The position numbers and the translations under genes are program-made. Positions 24,996 to 33,660 of a stretch of 64,000 nt of DNA are shown here, one piece after another. Under the pieces are notes generated by a model, which saw nothing but the letters and a program-made list of their open reading frames with translations, was not told the DNA's origin and searched no databases. Numbering within the stretch: the stretch's first letter is position 1; each line of letters opens with the position of its first letter. Source of the DNA: JADJYF01 sp965278995 (GTDB taxonomy: Bacteria; Pseudomonadota; Gammaproteobacteria; Ga0077536); assembly GCA_965278995.1 (NCBI GenBank), contig OZ257136.1, positions 1,240,001 to 1,304,000 of the forward strand, in the 5' to 3' direction.

Positions 24996-25487
24996 GTGTG
25001 GCGCAAGATGCTCATGGGACTGATAGCGCTGGTCATCCTCGTCGCCGTTGCATTCTTCACGCTCGGCTGGTGGTCGCGTCACGGCGAACATGCCGTTCCC
25101 GGTGTCATCGACACCGCTTCCATGCCCCACCTCGCACCCTGTGCAGCTGCGCCGAATTGCGTGTGCAGCGAGGGTGATGGTGGTACCGATGCCGCACACT
25201 GGGCCGCCCCGATAACCTGGCCGGCAGGTCTCGCGCCGGAGCAACGCGAGACGCTGCTGCGCACGACTATCGTTCAACTCGGCGGTGAGATCGTTGTTGC
25301 CTCAGCCGATTATGTGCATGCCACATTCACCAGCGGTGTGTTCGGGTTTGTCGACGATGTGGAGCTACGACTGACCGACACCGTGCTCCAGATCCGTTCA
25401 GCATCACGCGTCGGTTATTCCGATGGGGGCGTCAATCGGAAACGGGTCGAGGCATTGCGCGGCGCGCTTGATGCCGGGATTCGGTAG
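24996..25487 (+). CDS. DUF1499 membrane-anchored protein
   Basis: This protein of 163 residues starts at GTG 24996, with ATG 25008 an alternative. It has an N-terminal membrane span (residues 5-25) followed by a DUF1499 domain: APNCVCSEG near residue 49, YVHATFTSGVFGFVDDVELRL and SASRVGYSDGGVNRKRVEALR. The SRxGxSDxGxNRxR motif is diagnostic. The function is unknown. Six bases after the channel gene, likely one operon. Confidence 0.86.
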   Translation: MWRKMLMGLIALVILVAVAFFTLGWWSRHGEHAVPGVIDTASMPHLAPCAAAPNCVCSEGDGGTDAAHWAAPITWPAGLAPEQRETLLRTTIVQLGGEIVVASADYVHATFTSGVFGFVDDVELRLTDTVLQIRSASRVGYSDGGVNRKRVEALRGALDAGIR

Positions 25488-25548
25488 CGATTCACTTCGC
25501 CGCTGAGTGGCGCGCGGGAACCCGGGGCCATATCCGTCGGCAGGTTGA

Positions 25549-25708
25549 CCGAGATTGATGCGCCGTGCAGCGGGTCGCTGGCGGGAACAGGGGCTGGCTA
25601 CCGTTCAGCCATCCATCCCTGGATGGCTTCTCTACCGCACGCGCTACGCTGAACCATCCATGGCCCGCTTGCGCGTGAGGCGCGCCTGCCCCTGTTCCCG
25701 CCACCGAC
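25549..25708 (+). repeat. inverted repeat element, left copy
   Basis: Bases 25549-25603 match the reverse complement of 27027-27081 at 48 of 55 positions. A shorter inverted copy of the core lies at 25688-25708 (GCCCCTGTTCCCGCC and following, 20 of 21 bases with 25574-25594), so this element also folds on itself. Between the arms is a further hairpin around CCATCCATCCCTGGATGG. It looks like a REP/MITE family unit. Confidence 0.7.
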
Positions 25709-25976
25709 CCTCAGAAAGTCGGGGGTTCACGTCCTTCTCGACTTATTGCCACGACTTCTCGGCGCAACCGTTCTGGTGGCGTCCCAAAAGAATGACTCTT
25801 TGCGGAAATGTCGGTTTGACTGCGCCTGAAACGAATTGCCGTTGCCCAATAATGCGTATGAATTTACGGATTGGGAATCCGGCATCGCGTTCAAGCGGGT
25901 GGGCGGCGTAAGATCCGATGCGACCGTTACTCTGCGCCGCGTGTTTCGCAGGGGACCGCGGTGCCATATCGCGATG

Positions 25977-26005
25977 AGCTGGACGCTGCAGTGCAGCGTC
26001 CAGCT
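25977..26005. repeat. near-perfect hairpin, 14-bp stem with 1-base loop
   Basis: AGCTGGACGCTGCA at 25977-25990 is followed after one G by its exact complement. A stem this long with no loop is more typical of a repeat extragenic palindrome than a terminator, and no T-run follows. Confidence 0.6.
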
Positions 26006-26181
26006 GCATATCGACTTCCTGAAGTCAATAAGGAGCATCTACCGCTAAGTCCGGCTATTCACTTGTTTGGCGTCAGAAAGAAAAACTTCGGAAAGCTACC
26101 TAATGAGTCAAGCGCTCTCGCGAATTATTAGTCTTGTGGCCGTAATCTGATGTTCGTATTTCCGAGCACGGATACGACGAG

Positions 26182-26427
26182 TTGGCGGAAGATGGGATCA
26201 CTGTCTCCGACATTCTGGACGGAGTGGGCGCCGGTCGAGTAGTGGAAGACTACCCAGATTACCCGAAGGGCCGGTCTGTACTGGTATTACAGCTTGATCA
26301 CGATGAAAATCCGATTCACGCTGCCTGGGGCATCCCGAAGGGTTTTGACCGACCCGCCGTATTGGTGACAGCCTATGGGCCAGATCCTGCCCGGTGGGAT
26401 GAACAATTCATGGCGAGGCGCAAATGA
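26182..26427 (+). CDS. DUF4258 protein, toxin-like, 5' end apparently frameshifted
   Basis: Read from TTG 26182 this gives 81 residues: ITVSDILDGVGAGRVVEDYP, GRSVLVLQLD, PIHAAWGI, PAVLVTAYGPDPARWD and a final ARRK. This is the DUF4258 pattern, a small RelE-like fold found in toxin-antitoxin pairs. The frame upstream (RISEHGYDEL) belongs to the domain but has no start codon. An ATG at 26150 reaches it only if one base is added within TTCGTATT, giving M-F-R-I-S-E-H-G. So the gene seems to carry a one-base deletion, or there is a sequencing error. It overlaps its partner by four bases. Confidence 0.7.
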   Translation: MAEDGITVSDILDGVGAGRVVEDYPDYPKGRSVLVLQLDHDENPIHAAWGIPKGFDRPAVLVTAYGPDPARWDEQFMARRK

Positions 26428-26645
26428 TGTCGAAACGAAAGACCAAATACATTCACGAAGGCCGCTATGTGGCGGGGGTGGAAGTTGACGTCATTGAAGA
26501 CGAAACCTCGTGGTCGCCCTATCTGACCGTAGAAGATGCGAAGCGTTTGGATCAAGTCCGTGCAGCGCTCCGAGTTGGAGACTTGAAGGTCGCGACTGCA
26601 ATGGGGAGGGTCTACACGCTGGAACCAATTGCGGCTGCTCACTGA
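26424..26645 (+). CDS. partner of DUF4258 protein, antitoxin-like
   Basis: This 73-residue protein begins KRKTKYIHEGRYVAGVEVDVIEDE and continues WSPYLTVEDAKRLDQVRAALRVGDLKVA. This small protein is regularly found directly after DUF4258 genes and is presumed to be its antitoxin or partner. It is coupled by ATGA. The frame is intact even though the 5' end of its partner is doubtful. Confidence 0.72.
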   Translation: MMSKRKTKYIHEGRYVAGVEVDVIEDETSWSPYLTVEDAKRLDQVRAALRVGDLKVATAMGRVYTLEPIAAAH

Positions 26646-26698
26646 CGCCTGACCAGCCAATGTAGCGGACACCTCGGTGCTGCGCACGCCGGTGCCGC

Positions 26699-26881
26699 TC
26701 ATCGCCGCGCATCAGCCTCGAGACACTGCCGCAGACGCACGTCATACGGCTTCAGGACACTCGCCACTGCGGTCCGCCGATACTTCGGCGCCGCCCCTTC
26801 CTCGGCGTTCAGCCAGCGCTTGACGATATTCCACGCCAGACCTGTGCGCCGACAGATCTCGTTGCTCGAAAGCCCTTCCCG
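26699..26881 (-). pseudogene. IS21-type transposase (IstA) N-terminal fragment
   Basis: The minus-strand frame reads REGLSSNEICRRTGLAWNIVKRWL, then PKYRRTAVASVLKPYDVRLRQCLEADAR. This is the HTH and following linker of IstA transposases (GLSxxEIARRTGxxRxTVxxYL ... SKLDPYxxxIxxRL). The integrase DDE core is absent, and the frame upstream runs into a repeat, so it is a truncated remnant. Confidence 0.7.
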
Positions 26882-26893
26882 ATCTCTACATTC

Positions 26894-26990
26894 GGCTGTT
26901 CCTGAGTGACTGCTGCGGCGTTGCATTTCTTGGCAATAGCCCCGCTATTGCCCGCGAAACGCGCCTTGCAGCAGCCACTCAGGAACAGCC
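26894..26990. repeat. 97-base palindromic element
   Basis: The 23-base ends (26894-26916 and 26968-26990) are inverted copies with 22 matches. Inside is a second hairpin, GGCAATAGC/GCTATTGCC around CCC. The nested palindrome is typical of a MITE or REP-type element. Confidence 0.7.
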
Positions 26991-27026
26991 TCGGTGTTGA
27001 CGAGATAATGTTGACCAGGGTCCTAT

Positions 27027-27081
27027 CGGTAGCCAGTCCCCGTTCCCGCCAGCGACCTGCTGCACGGCATAGCAACCTCGG
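27027..27081 (-). repeat. inverted repeat element, right copy
   Basis: This is the inverted partner of 25549-25603 (48 of 55 bases). Together they bracket 1.4 kb holding the DUF4258 pair, the IS21 fragment and two hairpins. Confidence 0.7.
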
Positions 27082-27168
27082 CTAGCCGGAAACCGTTGTT
27101 ACGAGGTCACGCCATGGCGTGCCTCACAGCAAAGATTGCACACCTGTGCAACCTTTGCTGCTGCATAG

Positions 27169-27741
27169 TTAACCCGAAACCACGAACCAGGCAACAGCAC
27201 CAATAGCCGCTGCGCCGGCTGCTATCCAAATCCAAGGCTTCGATGTGGCGGATTCAGGCGTAAGGACGAGGGGAGGTGTCGACTCTGTCGTTGTCTCGCC
27301 TACAGGCCCCAGCAGCACTTTGAACTTCTCGAAGAATTCGGCAGCGAGTTTTTCGGCAGTGCGTTCGACGAGGTGGCCGCCGAGTTGGGCGAGCTTTCCG
27401 CCGATGTCGGCTTTGACGTCGTAATGCAGCATCGTCGCGTTGCCGTCGGCGACGAGATTGACCTGCGAACGGATGCGAGCGTGGCCGGCCGGGCCGCCTT
27501 TGCCTTCGCCGCTCAAGGTGTAGGATTCCGGGGCGACGATATCGGCGAGGGCGACCTGGCCGGTGAAGCGCGCCTTGAGCGGGCCGACTTTGGCGCTGAC
27601 CGTCGCTGTGAATTCCGTCGGTGACTTCGCTTCCAGCGCTTCACAGCCAGGGATGGCGGCACGCAGAATATCGGGATCGTTCAGCGCCGCGAACACCTGT
27701 TCGCGCGGCGCCTCGATACGGATCGCGTTTTTCAGTTCCAT
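27169..27741 (-). CDS. coxG: CoxG-like SRPBCC protein with C-terminal membrane anchor
   Basis: This 190-residue protein starts IRIEAPREQVFAALNDPDILRAAIPGCEAL and continues AKVGPLKARFTGQV, LSGEGKGGPAGHA and VKADIGGKLAQLGG, the CoxG/CoxG-like pattern. The last 22 residues form a membrane span (IWIAAGAAAIGAVAWFVV). CoxG anchors carbon monoxide dehydrogenase to the membrane in Oligotropha and accompanies many molybdenum hydroxylases. It is the last gene of the minus-strand hydroxylase run. Confidence 0.88.
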   Translation of the reverse strand: MELKNAIRIEAPREQVFAALNDPDILRAAIPGCEALEAKSPTEFTATVSAKVGPLKARFTGQVALADIVAPESYTLSGEGKGGPAGHARIRSQVNLVADGNATMLHYDVKADIGGKLAQLGGHLVERTAEKLAAEFFEKFKVLLGPVGETTTESTPPLVLTPESATSKPWIWIAAGAAAIGAVAWFVVSG

Positions 27742-27772
27742 GCAGGAGAACTCGTCGGCGGGCGTCGGCCGC

Positions 27773-28705
27773 TCACAGTGACATCGAGTCGGCGCCTTTC
27801 AGGCTCAATATGGCGCGTGCTTCGTCCGGCGTCGCTATCTCGAGCGAGAGACCGGAGAGCACTTCGCGCACGGCACGGACCTGTTCGGCGGAATTGGCCG
27901 CGAGCCGACCCGGTCCACCCCACAGAGAATCCTCGAGGCCGACACGGACATTGCCGCCCATGGCTGCTGCTTGCGCTGCAACCGGGATCTGATTGCGTCC
28001 GGCGCCGAGCACCGACCATACGTAAGCATCACCGAGCAATCGGTCGGCGGCACGCTTCATGTGCATGATGTCTTCGGGATGTGCACCGATGCCACCCATG
28101 ATGCCGAATACGGTCTGCACGAACAGCGGCGGCTTAACTTTGCCTTCGTCGAGGTAGTAGGCGAGGTTGTACAGGTGTGAGGTGTCATAGCATTCGAATT
28201 CGAAACGGATGCCGTTGGCATAACCGATATCGAGAATAGTCTCGATATCCTGGTAGGTGTTCTTGAACACCAGGTTGCGGCTGCCCTGCAGATGCTCGAC
28301 TTCCCAGTCATGTTTGAAGTTCTTGAAGCGCTTCAACATGGGAAACAGCCCGAAGTTCATGCTGCCCATGTTGAGCGAAGCAACTTCCGGCGCGAGTTCC
28401 GCGGCCGGGCGCATGCGCTCCTCAACCGTCATATAGGGGCTGCCGCCTGTCGTCAGATTGATGACCGCATTCGATTCGGCGCGGATCATCGGCAGGAATT
28501 CGCGGAACAGCGCTGGATCCTGCGACGGTTTGCCCGTCTCGGGATCGCGTGCATGAAGGTGCAGGATGGCTGCTCCGGCCTGCGCTGCTTCGATGGCCGC
28601 GGTCGCGATTTCGCGCGGCGTAACCGGCAGTGCCGGCGACATCGACGGTGTATGGATGGCACCCGTCACGGCGCAGGTAATGATGACTTTGCGGCTGGTG
28701 CCCAT
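27773..28705 (-). CDS. beta-keto acid cleavage enzyme (BKACE, DUF849)
   Basis: This 310-residue TIM-barrel protein belongs to the BKACE family, which condenses a beta-keto acid with acetyl-CoA and splits it (3-keto-5-aminohexanoate cleavage is the model). Visible are IITCAVTGAIHTPSMSP, LHLHARDPETGKPSQD (zinc histidines), NLTTGGSP, EFECYD and GNVRVGLEDSLW. The fit is full length. The substrate in this family varies with pocket residues, so it cannot be named. It lies four bases after the hydroxylase large subunit and shares its operon. Confidence 0.9.
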   Translation of the reverse strand: MGTSRKVIITCAVTGAIHTPSMSPALPVTPREIATAAIEAAQAGAAILHLHARDPETGKPSQDPALFREFLPMIRAESNAVINLTTGGSPYMTVEERMRPAAELAPEVASLNMGSMNFGLFPMLKRFKNFKHDWEVEHLQGSRNLVFKNTYQDIETILDIGYANGIRFEFECYDTSHLYNLAYYLDEGKVKPPLFVQTVFGIMGGIGAHPEDIMHMKRAADRLLGDAYVWSVLGAGRNQIPVAAQAAAMGGNVRVGLEDSLWGGPGRLAANSAEQVRAVREVLSGLSLEIATPDEARAILSLKGADSMSL

Positions 28706-28708
28706 CGT

Positions 28709-31102
28709 TCAACTCCTCGCGGCCTGCAGGCGTTTCCAGATACTGCCGGGCCGTAACGGCAGTTCATTGATCTCGATGCCGAAAGGGCTCAGCGCATCGC
28801 AGACCGCGTTGGTCAGAGCGCCCGGCACGGAACTCGGTCGGCCTTCGCCGATGCCACGCGTACCGAGCGGCGTGTGCGGGCAGGGTGTCGTCGCGTACGT
28901 CAGTTCGATGTCAGGCACGTCGGCGGCGGTTGCCAGCTTGTAGTGTTCGAAGTCTGCCGTCAGCTGCTGGCCGCGCTCGTCGTAGATGAATTCTTCGAAC
29001 ATCGCGTTCGAGAGACCCTGCACGATGGCACCGTGCATCTGGCCGTCAACGACCATCGGATTGATCACAGTGCCGACGTCTTCAGACGTCACCCAGCGCT
29101 TGATGACAAATTTACCGGTGTCCAGCTCGACATCGACGATACAGCAATCGGCATTGAAGCAGATCATCGGTTTGGCGGCTTCGAAAAACGCTGTCGATTC
29201 CAGCCCGCCGACTTCGCCCGGCGGCAGGTTGATCGGAAACATGATGATGCGCTCAACGGCGTCGCGGAAGGATTTCCGCTTGGTGCGATCGCCGATATAG
29301 ATCACTTCGCCCTGCTTGAACTCGAAATGCTGCACGCTGGCCTCGATCTGAAAATCATGGGCCATGATGCGCGTAATTTTGTCTTTGATCTCGCCGCAGG
29401 CTTTGGCTACGGCGCTCACAAAATACGAGCCGGCGCGAGCGCCGATGCTGCCAGCACCGAAAGGCGTGGTGCCGGTATCGCCGGTTGTCAGCACGATATC
29501 GTTAGGCTCGATGCCGAACTGCGAGGCGATGACCTGGGCGGTCGTTGTTTCATGACCCTGCCCACCAGGGGCATCGCCACCGAAAACCAGCACTTTGCCA
29601 CGTGGATCGACGCGCACAGTCGCGGCGCCATAACCCGGCTGGTTCTCCATCGGCACCAGCAGATCGGAAGCCACACCGGACAATTCAACACCGCAGGCGA
29701 AGCCGATGCCGAGATAACGGCCGTCGGCGCGCGCAGCGTGCTGTTCACGGCGAAAAGCGGGCAAGTCTATCTGGGCCATGAGGTTGTCCCAGACCTTGAG
29801 GAAATCGCCGCTGTCGTAGTACTCGTTGGTGACCGAGGTATAGGGCAGTACGGGAACCAGATTCTTCCGCCGCAATTCGCAGGCTTCCATGCCGAGTTGG
29901 CGTGCAACCATATCGACCGAGCGCTCCAGCGCGAAACGGGTCGGGAAATGCCCGAACGCGCGCGACGGTGTCAGGCAGGCCTTATTGGTGGTCGCCACGC
30001 GCAGCTTGATGTCGGCTTTGTGCCAGGTGTAGGCGTTCGGTAATTCGACCGCGCCGAGAAACGGCATGACAAAGCCCCAATACACACCGGTCGTGCCGGT
30101 GCCGTTGTTGGCGATACCGCGGTTGCGTACTGCGAGCAGGGTGCCATCCTTGCTGGCGGCGACTTCCATGGTGTTGATCTGGTCGCGTTCCTGCCCGATG
30201 TTCATCAGGCTTTCGTAGCGGGTTTCGACCCAGCGCACTGGGCGTTTCAGTTCGCGCGCGGCATACGCGATGATGATGTTCTCACGATAGAACGGTGCCT
30301 TGTTGCCGAAACCGCCGCCTTGATCGCGTGGCGCAATGACGCGGACTTTCTCAGCGGGAATGTCCAGAATATCGACCAGCGCGAGTCGGTCGATATGTGG
30401 GCGTTGCGTCGTAATCCATGCGGTCAGACCATCGGCATCGTTCCAGTCGCACAATACGACGCGCGGTTCCATCGGCGTAATGCCGGTGCGATGCACACGG
30501 AACCGTTCCTTGACCACGACATCGGCGGTCTGAAATATCTTTTCGACTTCGGCATCGTTGTCGGCCTGCGCTTCGGGCGTGTCACCGCCAGTGAACGTCA
30601 TGGCGAAGATTTCGTTGCTGCCATCCGCTTCATGCACCAGCGCACTGCCGGGCTCGAGCGCGAGTTCAGGGTCGAGGATCGGCTCGAGTTCCTCATAGTC
30701 GATTTGCACGCACTCGGCCGCATCGACGGCTACGTACTTGTCGCGGGCAATGACCAGCGCGACCGGTTCACCGTGGAATTTCACCTTGTCTACAGCGAGC
30801 GGCCAGAACGTCGGATAGCGCGCCGGCAGATTGGGCTGCACGACTGCCTGCGGCATCGATTTGATGAGGCTCTTGATGCCCGCGCCGGTATACACCGCGA
30901 CGACGCCGGGTACGGCCAGCGCTTCGCTGGTATCAATGGACAGAATACGGGCGTGGGCGTATTCGCTGCGAACGAACACGGCGTGCAGCATGCCGGGCAA
31001 AGACATATCAGCGAGATAGCGGCCGGTGCCGGTCACCAATCGCAGGTCTTCCTTGCGCGCAAGCCGTGCACCCAGCCAGTCGTGATCCGCTGCCGTCGCC
31101 AT
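28709..31102 (-). CDS. molybdenum hydroxylase large subunit (xanthine oxidase family)
   Basis: This 797-residue protein is a CoxL/XdhB-type subunit holding the molybdopterin cofactor. Motifs: KEDLRLVTGTGRYLADM, VRSEYAHARI, DQGGGFGNKAPFY, GGQGHETTTAQVIASQFG, GTTPFGAGSIGARAG and GTRGIGEGRPSSVPGALTNAVCDAL with the conserved Glu of the active site. The loop that in CO dehydrogenase reads AYRCSFR (form I) or AYRGAGR (form II) is here PSRAFGHF, so CO oxidation is not supported. The ATG at 31102 follows AAGGAG; the frame runs 24 codons further. Substrate unknown. Confidence 0.9.
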   Translation of the reverse strand: MATAADHDWLGARLARKEDLRLVTGTGRYLADMSLPGMLHAVFVRSEYAHARILSIDTSEALAVPGVVAVYTGAGIKSLIKSMPQAVVQPNLPARYPTFWPLAVDKVKFHGEPVALVIARDKYVAVDAAECVQIDYEELEPILDPELALEPGSALVHEADGSNEIFAMTFTGGDTPEAQADNDAEVEKIFQTADVVVKERFRVHRTGITPMEPRVVLCDWNDADGLTAWITTQRPHIDRLALVDILDIPAEKVRVIAPRDQGGGFGNKAPFYRENIIIAYAARELKRPVRWVETRYESLMNIGQERDQINTMEVAASKDGTLLAVRNRGIANNGTGTTGVYWGFVMPFLGAVELPNAYTWHKADIKLRVATTNKACLTPSRAFGHFPTRFALERSVDMVARQLGMEACELRRKNLVPVLPYTSVTNEYYDSGDFLKVWDNLMAQIDLPAFRREQHAARADGRYLGIGFACGVELSGVASDLLVPMENQPGYGAATVRVDPRGKVLVFGGDAPGGQGHETTTAQVIASQFGIEPNDIVLTTGDTGTTPFGAGSIGARAGSYFVSAVAKACGEIKDKITRIMAHDFQIEASVQHFEFKQGEVIYIGDRTKRKSFRDAVERIIMFPINLPPGEVGGLESTAFFEAAKPMICFNADCCIVDVELDTGKFVIKRWVTSEDVGTVINPMVVDGQMHGAIVQGLSNAMFEEFIYDERGQQLTADFEHYKLATAADVPDIELTYATTPCPHTPLGTRGIGEGRPSSVPGALTNAVCDALSPFGIEINELPLRPGSIWKRLQAARS

Positions 31103-31115
31103 GAATCTGCGCTCC

Positions 31116-31589
31116 TTATGCCGTCTGCTGCATGATCTGGGCCGCCCGGCGCACTGCGCGAACGATGTGTACATAGCCCGTGCAACGACACAGGTTGCCG
31201 ATCAGGCCGTGACGGATTTCTTCGTCGCTGGGATCCGGATTGTGCTTCAGGAAGTCGGTCATGTTCATCAGGATGCCCGGCGTGCAGAAGCCACATTGCA
31301 GACCGTGTTCGGCGCTGAACGCCGCTTGCAGTGGCGTCAGTTCGCCAGTAGTCAGACCCTCGATCGTCGTGATCGAATGGCCATCGGCTTGAACGGCCAG
31401 CATCAGACAGCTTTTGACGGCGTCGCCATCGAGGTGAATCGTGCACGCACCGCACACGCCTTCGTAAGTGCAGGCGACATGGGTTCCGGTCAGAGCGAGG
31501 CGGTCGCGAAGAAAATCGACCAGGAGCAGCCGCTCAGGGACGCTCTCTTCGTAAACAGTACCGTTGACCGTGAGGGTGATCGTTTGCAT
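31116..31589 (-). CDS. molybdenum hydroxylase [2Fe-2S] subunit
   Basis: This 157-residue protein is the CoxS/XdhC-type electron transfer subunit. The plant-type ferredoxin cluster uses C40, C46, C49 and C61; the second cluster uses C99, C102, C134 and C136 (CGFCTPG and CRCTGY). The start is fixed by homology at ATG 31589, as the open frame continues 110 codons upstream within coxM. Located between the other two subunits in the order M-S-L. Confidence 0.93.
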   Translation of the reverse strand: MQTITLTVNGTVYEESVPERLLLVDFLRDRLALTGTHVACTYEGVCGACTIHLDGDAVKSCLMLAVQADGHSITTIEGLTTGELTPLQAAFSAEHGLQCGFCTPGILMNMTDFLKHNPDPSDEEIRHGLIGNLCRCTGYVHIVRAVRRAAQIMQQTA

Positions 31590-31603
31590 GGGGCGCTCCA
31601 GGC

Positions 31604-32482
31604 TCAGGCGCGGGCACGGGCGAACGCAGCAAGTGCGACGTCCACGCCCAGCGTTCGAATCAACTGTTTGCGATACGCCGCGTCGGCCGACATGTCGCTG
31701 TGCGTGTCGACACTGTCGGCGACCGCGTGCATTGCCTGGGTGACGGCATCGACGTCGCCCGCCGTGCCGAGCAGGGCTGTTTCCCCGACCGGCGCGCGCT
31801 GCGCGCCACCGGCGAGCCCAGTCAGGCTGACGCCAGCTGCGCTGCAGACGCCACTGGCGTCGAGTGTCACCTGAACGCAGACGCCAATAACTGGCAACGC
31901 ATCCGTCACCAGTCCCCACTTGCGGTAGGCGCTGCCGGTACGCGCTGGCGCGACAGGCCAGCTCAACGCGAGCAGGATTTCATCGTCGCGTCTGGCGGTC
32001 TCCAGTGGACCGAGAAAGAAATCGTCGGCTGGAACGCGCCGGGTCGTGCCATCGGCGGCCATCAGATTCAAGCTGCCGCGCAGACCAAGTACGACGGTTG
32101 GCGTGCACGAGGCAACATAGTTCCAGCACACGCTGCCGCCGACGGTGCCGCGGTTACGGACCTGGCGATCGCCGACATGACTGGCGGCGTCGCGGAGCGC
32201 GGCAAATGCGCCGTCGAGCCGGGTCTCGCCAGCGACTTCGACATACCGCGTCATGGCGCCAATGGTCAACCCACCGGCATCCAGTCGAATGCCGCGCAGT
32301 TCGGTCACGGCCTGCAGATCCACGATGCACAGCGGGCGCAACATGCGCGACTTGATGGCCTGCATCGCACTCTGACCGCCGGCCAGGAACAGGGCATCGC
32401 CGGCCTCGTAGCGGGCCATTGCGGCCAGCGCTTCAGCGACGCTGCGCGGGCGTACGTATTCTTCTATCCGTGCCGGAAACAT
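31604..32482 (-). CDS. molybdenum hydroxylase FAD subunit
   Basis: This 292-residue protein is the CoxM-type FAD-binding subunit. It has PRSVAEALAAMARYE, the FAD loop FLAGGQSAMQAIKSR, and RNRGTVGGSVCWNYVAS (a variant of the RNxGTxGG motif). The ATG at 32482 follows GGGGAGG. This is the first gene of a five-gene minus-strand operon and shares a 258-base promoter region with the divergent lactonase gene. Confidence 0.9.
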   Translation of the reverse strand: MFPARIEEYVRPRSVAEALAAMARYEAGDALFLAGGQSAMQAIKSRMLRPLCIVDLQAVTELRGIRLDAGGLTIGAMTRYVEVAGETRLDGAFAALRDAASHVGDRQVRNRGTVGGSVCWNYVASCTPTVVLGLRGSLNLMAADGTTRRVPADDFFLGPLETARRDDEILLALSWPVAPARTGSAYRKWGLVTDALPVIGVCVQVTLDASGVCSAAGVSLTGLAGGAQRAPVGETALLGTAGDVDAVTQAMHAVADSVDTHSDMSADAAYRKQLIRTLGVDVALAAFARARA

Positions 32483-32740
32483 GCCGCACCTCCCCTGCCT
32501 GCACGCGCTGATGAGCGGTGATTCTAACACCACGGCGAGCCACGGAATGGGCAACCGTCTGAAGAGCGCATAATTAATCAATCGATGATTACTGGCAAGA
32601 CGCGTGGCTCTCATGCAGCAAAAAAGTCGATGGAAACGCTGAGACAGCGGAGATTTTGCTGAGCAATCGAACTGACGACGGCTTGATTTTGATGAGCGAT
32701 TGTTCATTTAATAGCCCAGCTTAAGTCGGGAGCAGCGCGC

Positions 32741-33655
32741 GTGGGGTATTCGATCGAATGTGTGGTGGCGGCAGCGAACCATCTCGGGGAAAGTCCCTTG
32801 TGGGACGTCGAACAGGGGCTGCTGTACTGGGTCGATGGGACAGGCAGGCGAGTCGGTCGACCGTCCATCTGGCAGCTCGATCCGCGCACTGGCAAAACCC
32901 GCAACTGGTCGCTTGACCGTGATGTCGGGGCAATGGCATTACGCCGTGATGGCAACGCCGTGCTCGCCCTTGATGACGGTTTCTATTTTTTCGACTTGAA
33001 CTCGGGCGCACTCGATCTGATTCAGAAGGTCGACCCGGATCAACCGCGCAGCCGGCTGAACGACGGCAAAGTTGATCGACACGGGCGCTTCTTTGCTGGC
33101 GGCATGGACGATGAAGAAGAACTGAAACTGTGCGGCCTGTGGCGGCTCGATGGCGACCTGCGCGTCACGCAGGTCGAACAGGGCATCATCTGCTCCAATG
33201 GGCCGTGCTGGAGCCCCGACGATCGCACGTTCTATTTTGCCGATACCTTTCAGCAGACGATGTGGGCCTACGATTACGATATCGTCGGCGGGAACCTGTC
33301 GAATCGGCGCGAATTCGCCAATACGCGAAACGACGCCGGATTCTTCGACGGCAGTACAGTCGATGCTGAAGGTTGCGTGTGGAACGCGCTGGTCATCGGC
33401 GGCGATCTCATCCGCTATACGCCGGACGGGCAGGAAGAGCGACGCATCGGCATGCCGGTCAAGAACATCACCAGTGTCATGTTCGGCGGTGAGCATCTCG
33501 ACGACATCTACGTCACGTCGATGGGGCGCGTCACACACCCGGCAACGCACGATCATTTCGTCCGCGAAGCACGCCCGCAATTCGGCGCGGGCAGCCTGTT
33601 CCGCATCCGCGGCCTCGGTATTCGCGGAGTGCCTGAGCCGCGTTTCGCCGGTTGA
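32741..33655 (+). CDS. SMP-30/gluconolactonase-family protein
   Basis: This 304-residue beta-propeller protein starts at GTG 32741. It has LGESPLWD (metal Glu), RLNDGKVDRHGRFFAGGM, CSNGPCWSPDDRTFYFADT with the conserved Asn and Asp, and FDGSTVDAEGCVWNALVIGGDLIRY. These are the SMP-30 metal and catalytic residues. Members hydrolyse lactones of sugars or similar acids. Divergent pairing with the hydroxylase operon suggests it opens a lactone made in the same pathway. Confidence 0.9.
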   Translation: MGYSIECVVAAANHLGESPLWDVEQGLLYWVDGTGRRVGRPSIWQLDPRTGKTRNWSLDRDVGAMALRRDGNAVLALDDGFYFFDLNSGALDLIQKVDPDQPRSRLNDGKVDRHGRFFAGGMDDEEELKLCGLWRLDGDLRVTQVEQGIICSNGPCWSPDDRTFYFADTFQQTMWAYDYDIVGGNLSNRREFANTRNDAGFFDGSTVDAEGCVWNALVIGGDLIRYTPDGQEERRIGMPVKNITSVMFGGEHLDDIYVTSMGRVTHPATHDHFVREARPQFGAGSLFRIRGLGIRGVPEPRFAG

Positions 33656-33660
33656 CGACA

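Larger units (their letters stand above)
25488..26149. other. repeat-rich stretch without genes
   Basis: These 662 bases hold no supportable gene. They contain the left inverted repeat and its internal half copy (25549-25708), a long hairpin (25977-26005), and about 270 bases (25709-25976) that give protein-like shadows in two frames but no start or family. The region reads as accumulated intergenic repeats left of a toxin-antitoxin pair. Confidence 0.55.
26646..27168. other. intergenic scar with transposase fragment and repeats
   Basis: These 523 bases contain an IS21 transposase fragment (26699-26881), a 97-base palindromic element (26894-26990) and the right 55-base inverted repeat (27027-27081). 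The last 90 bases, after the repeat, show nothing but a possible weak hairpin (GCAAAGATTGCACACCTGTGCAACCTTTGC) before the coxG stop. Confidence 0.55.

Noticed and set aside
28874..30043. 389-codon plus-strand frame inside the hydroxylase large subunit
   Set aside because: Antisense to conserved molybdopterin-binding motifs; no protein signature.
28709..32482. Carbon monoxide dehydrogenase
   Set aside because: Gene order M-S-L and CoxG fit, but the active-site loop is PSRAFGHF, not AYRCSFR or AYRGAGR, and the Cu-binding Cys is absent.
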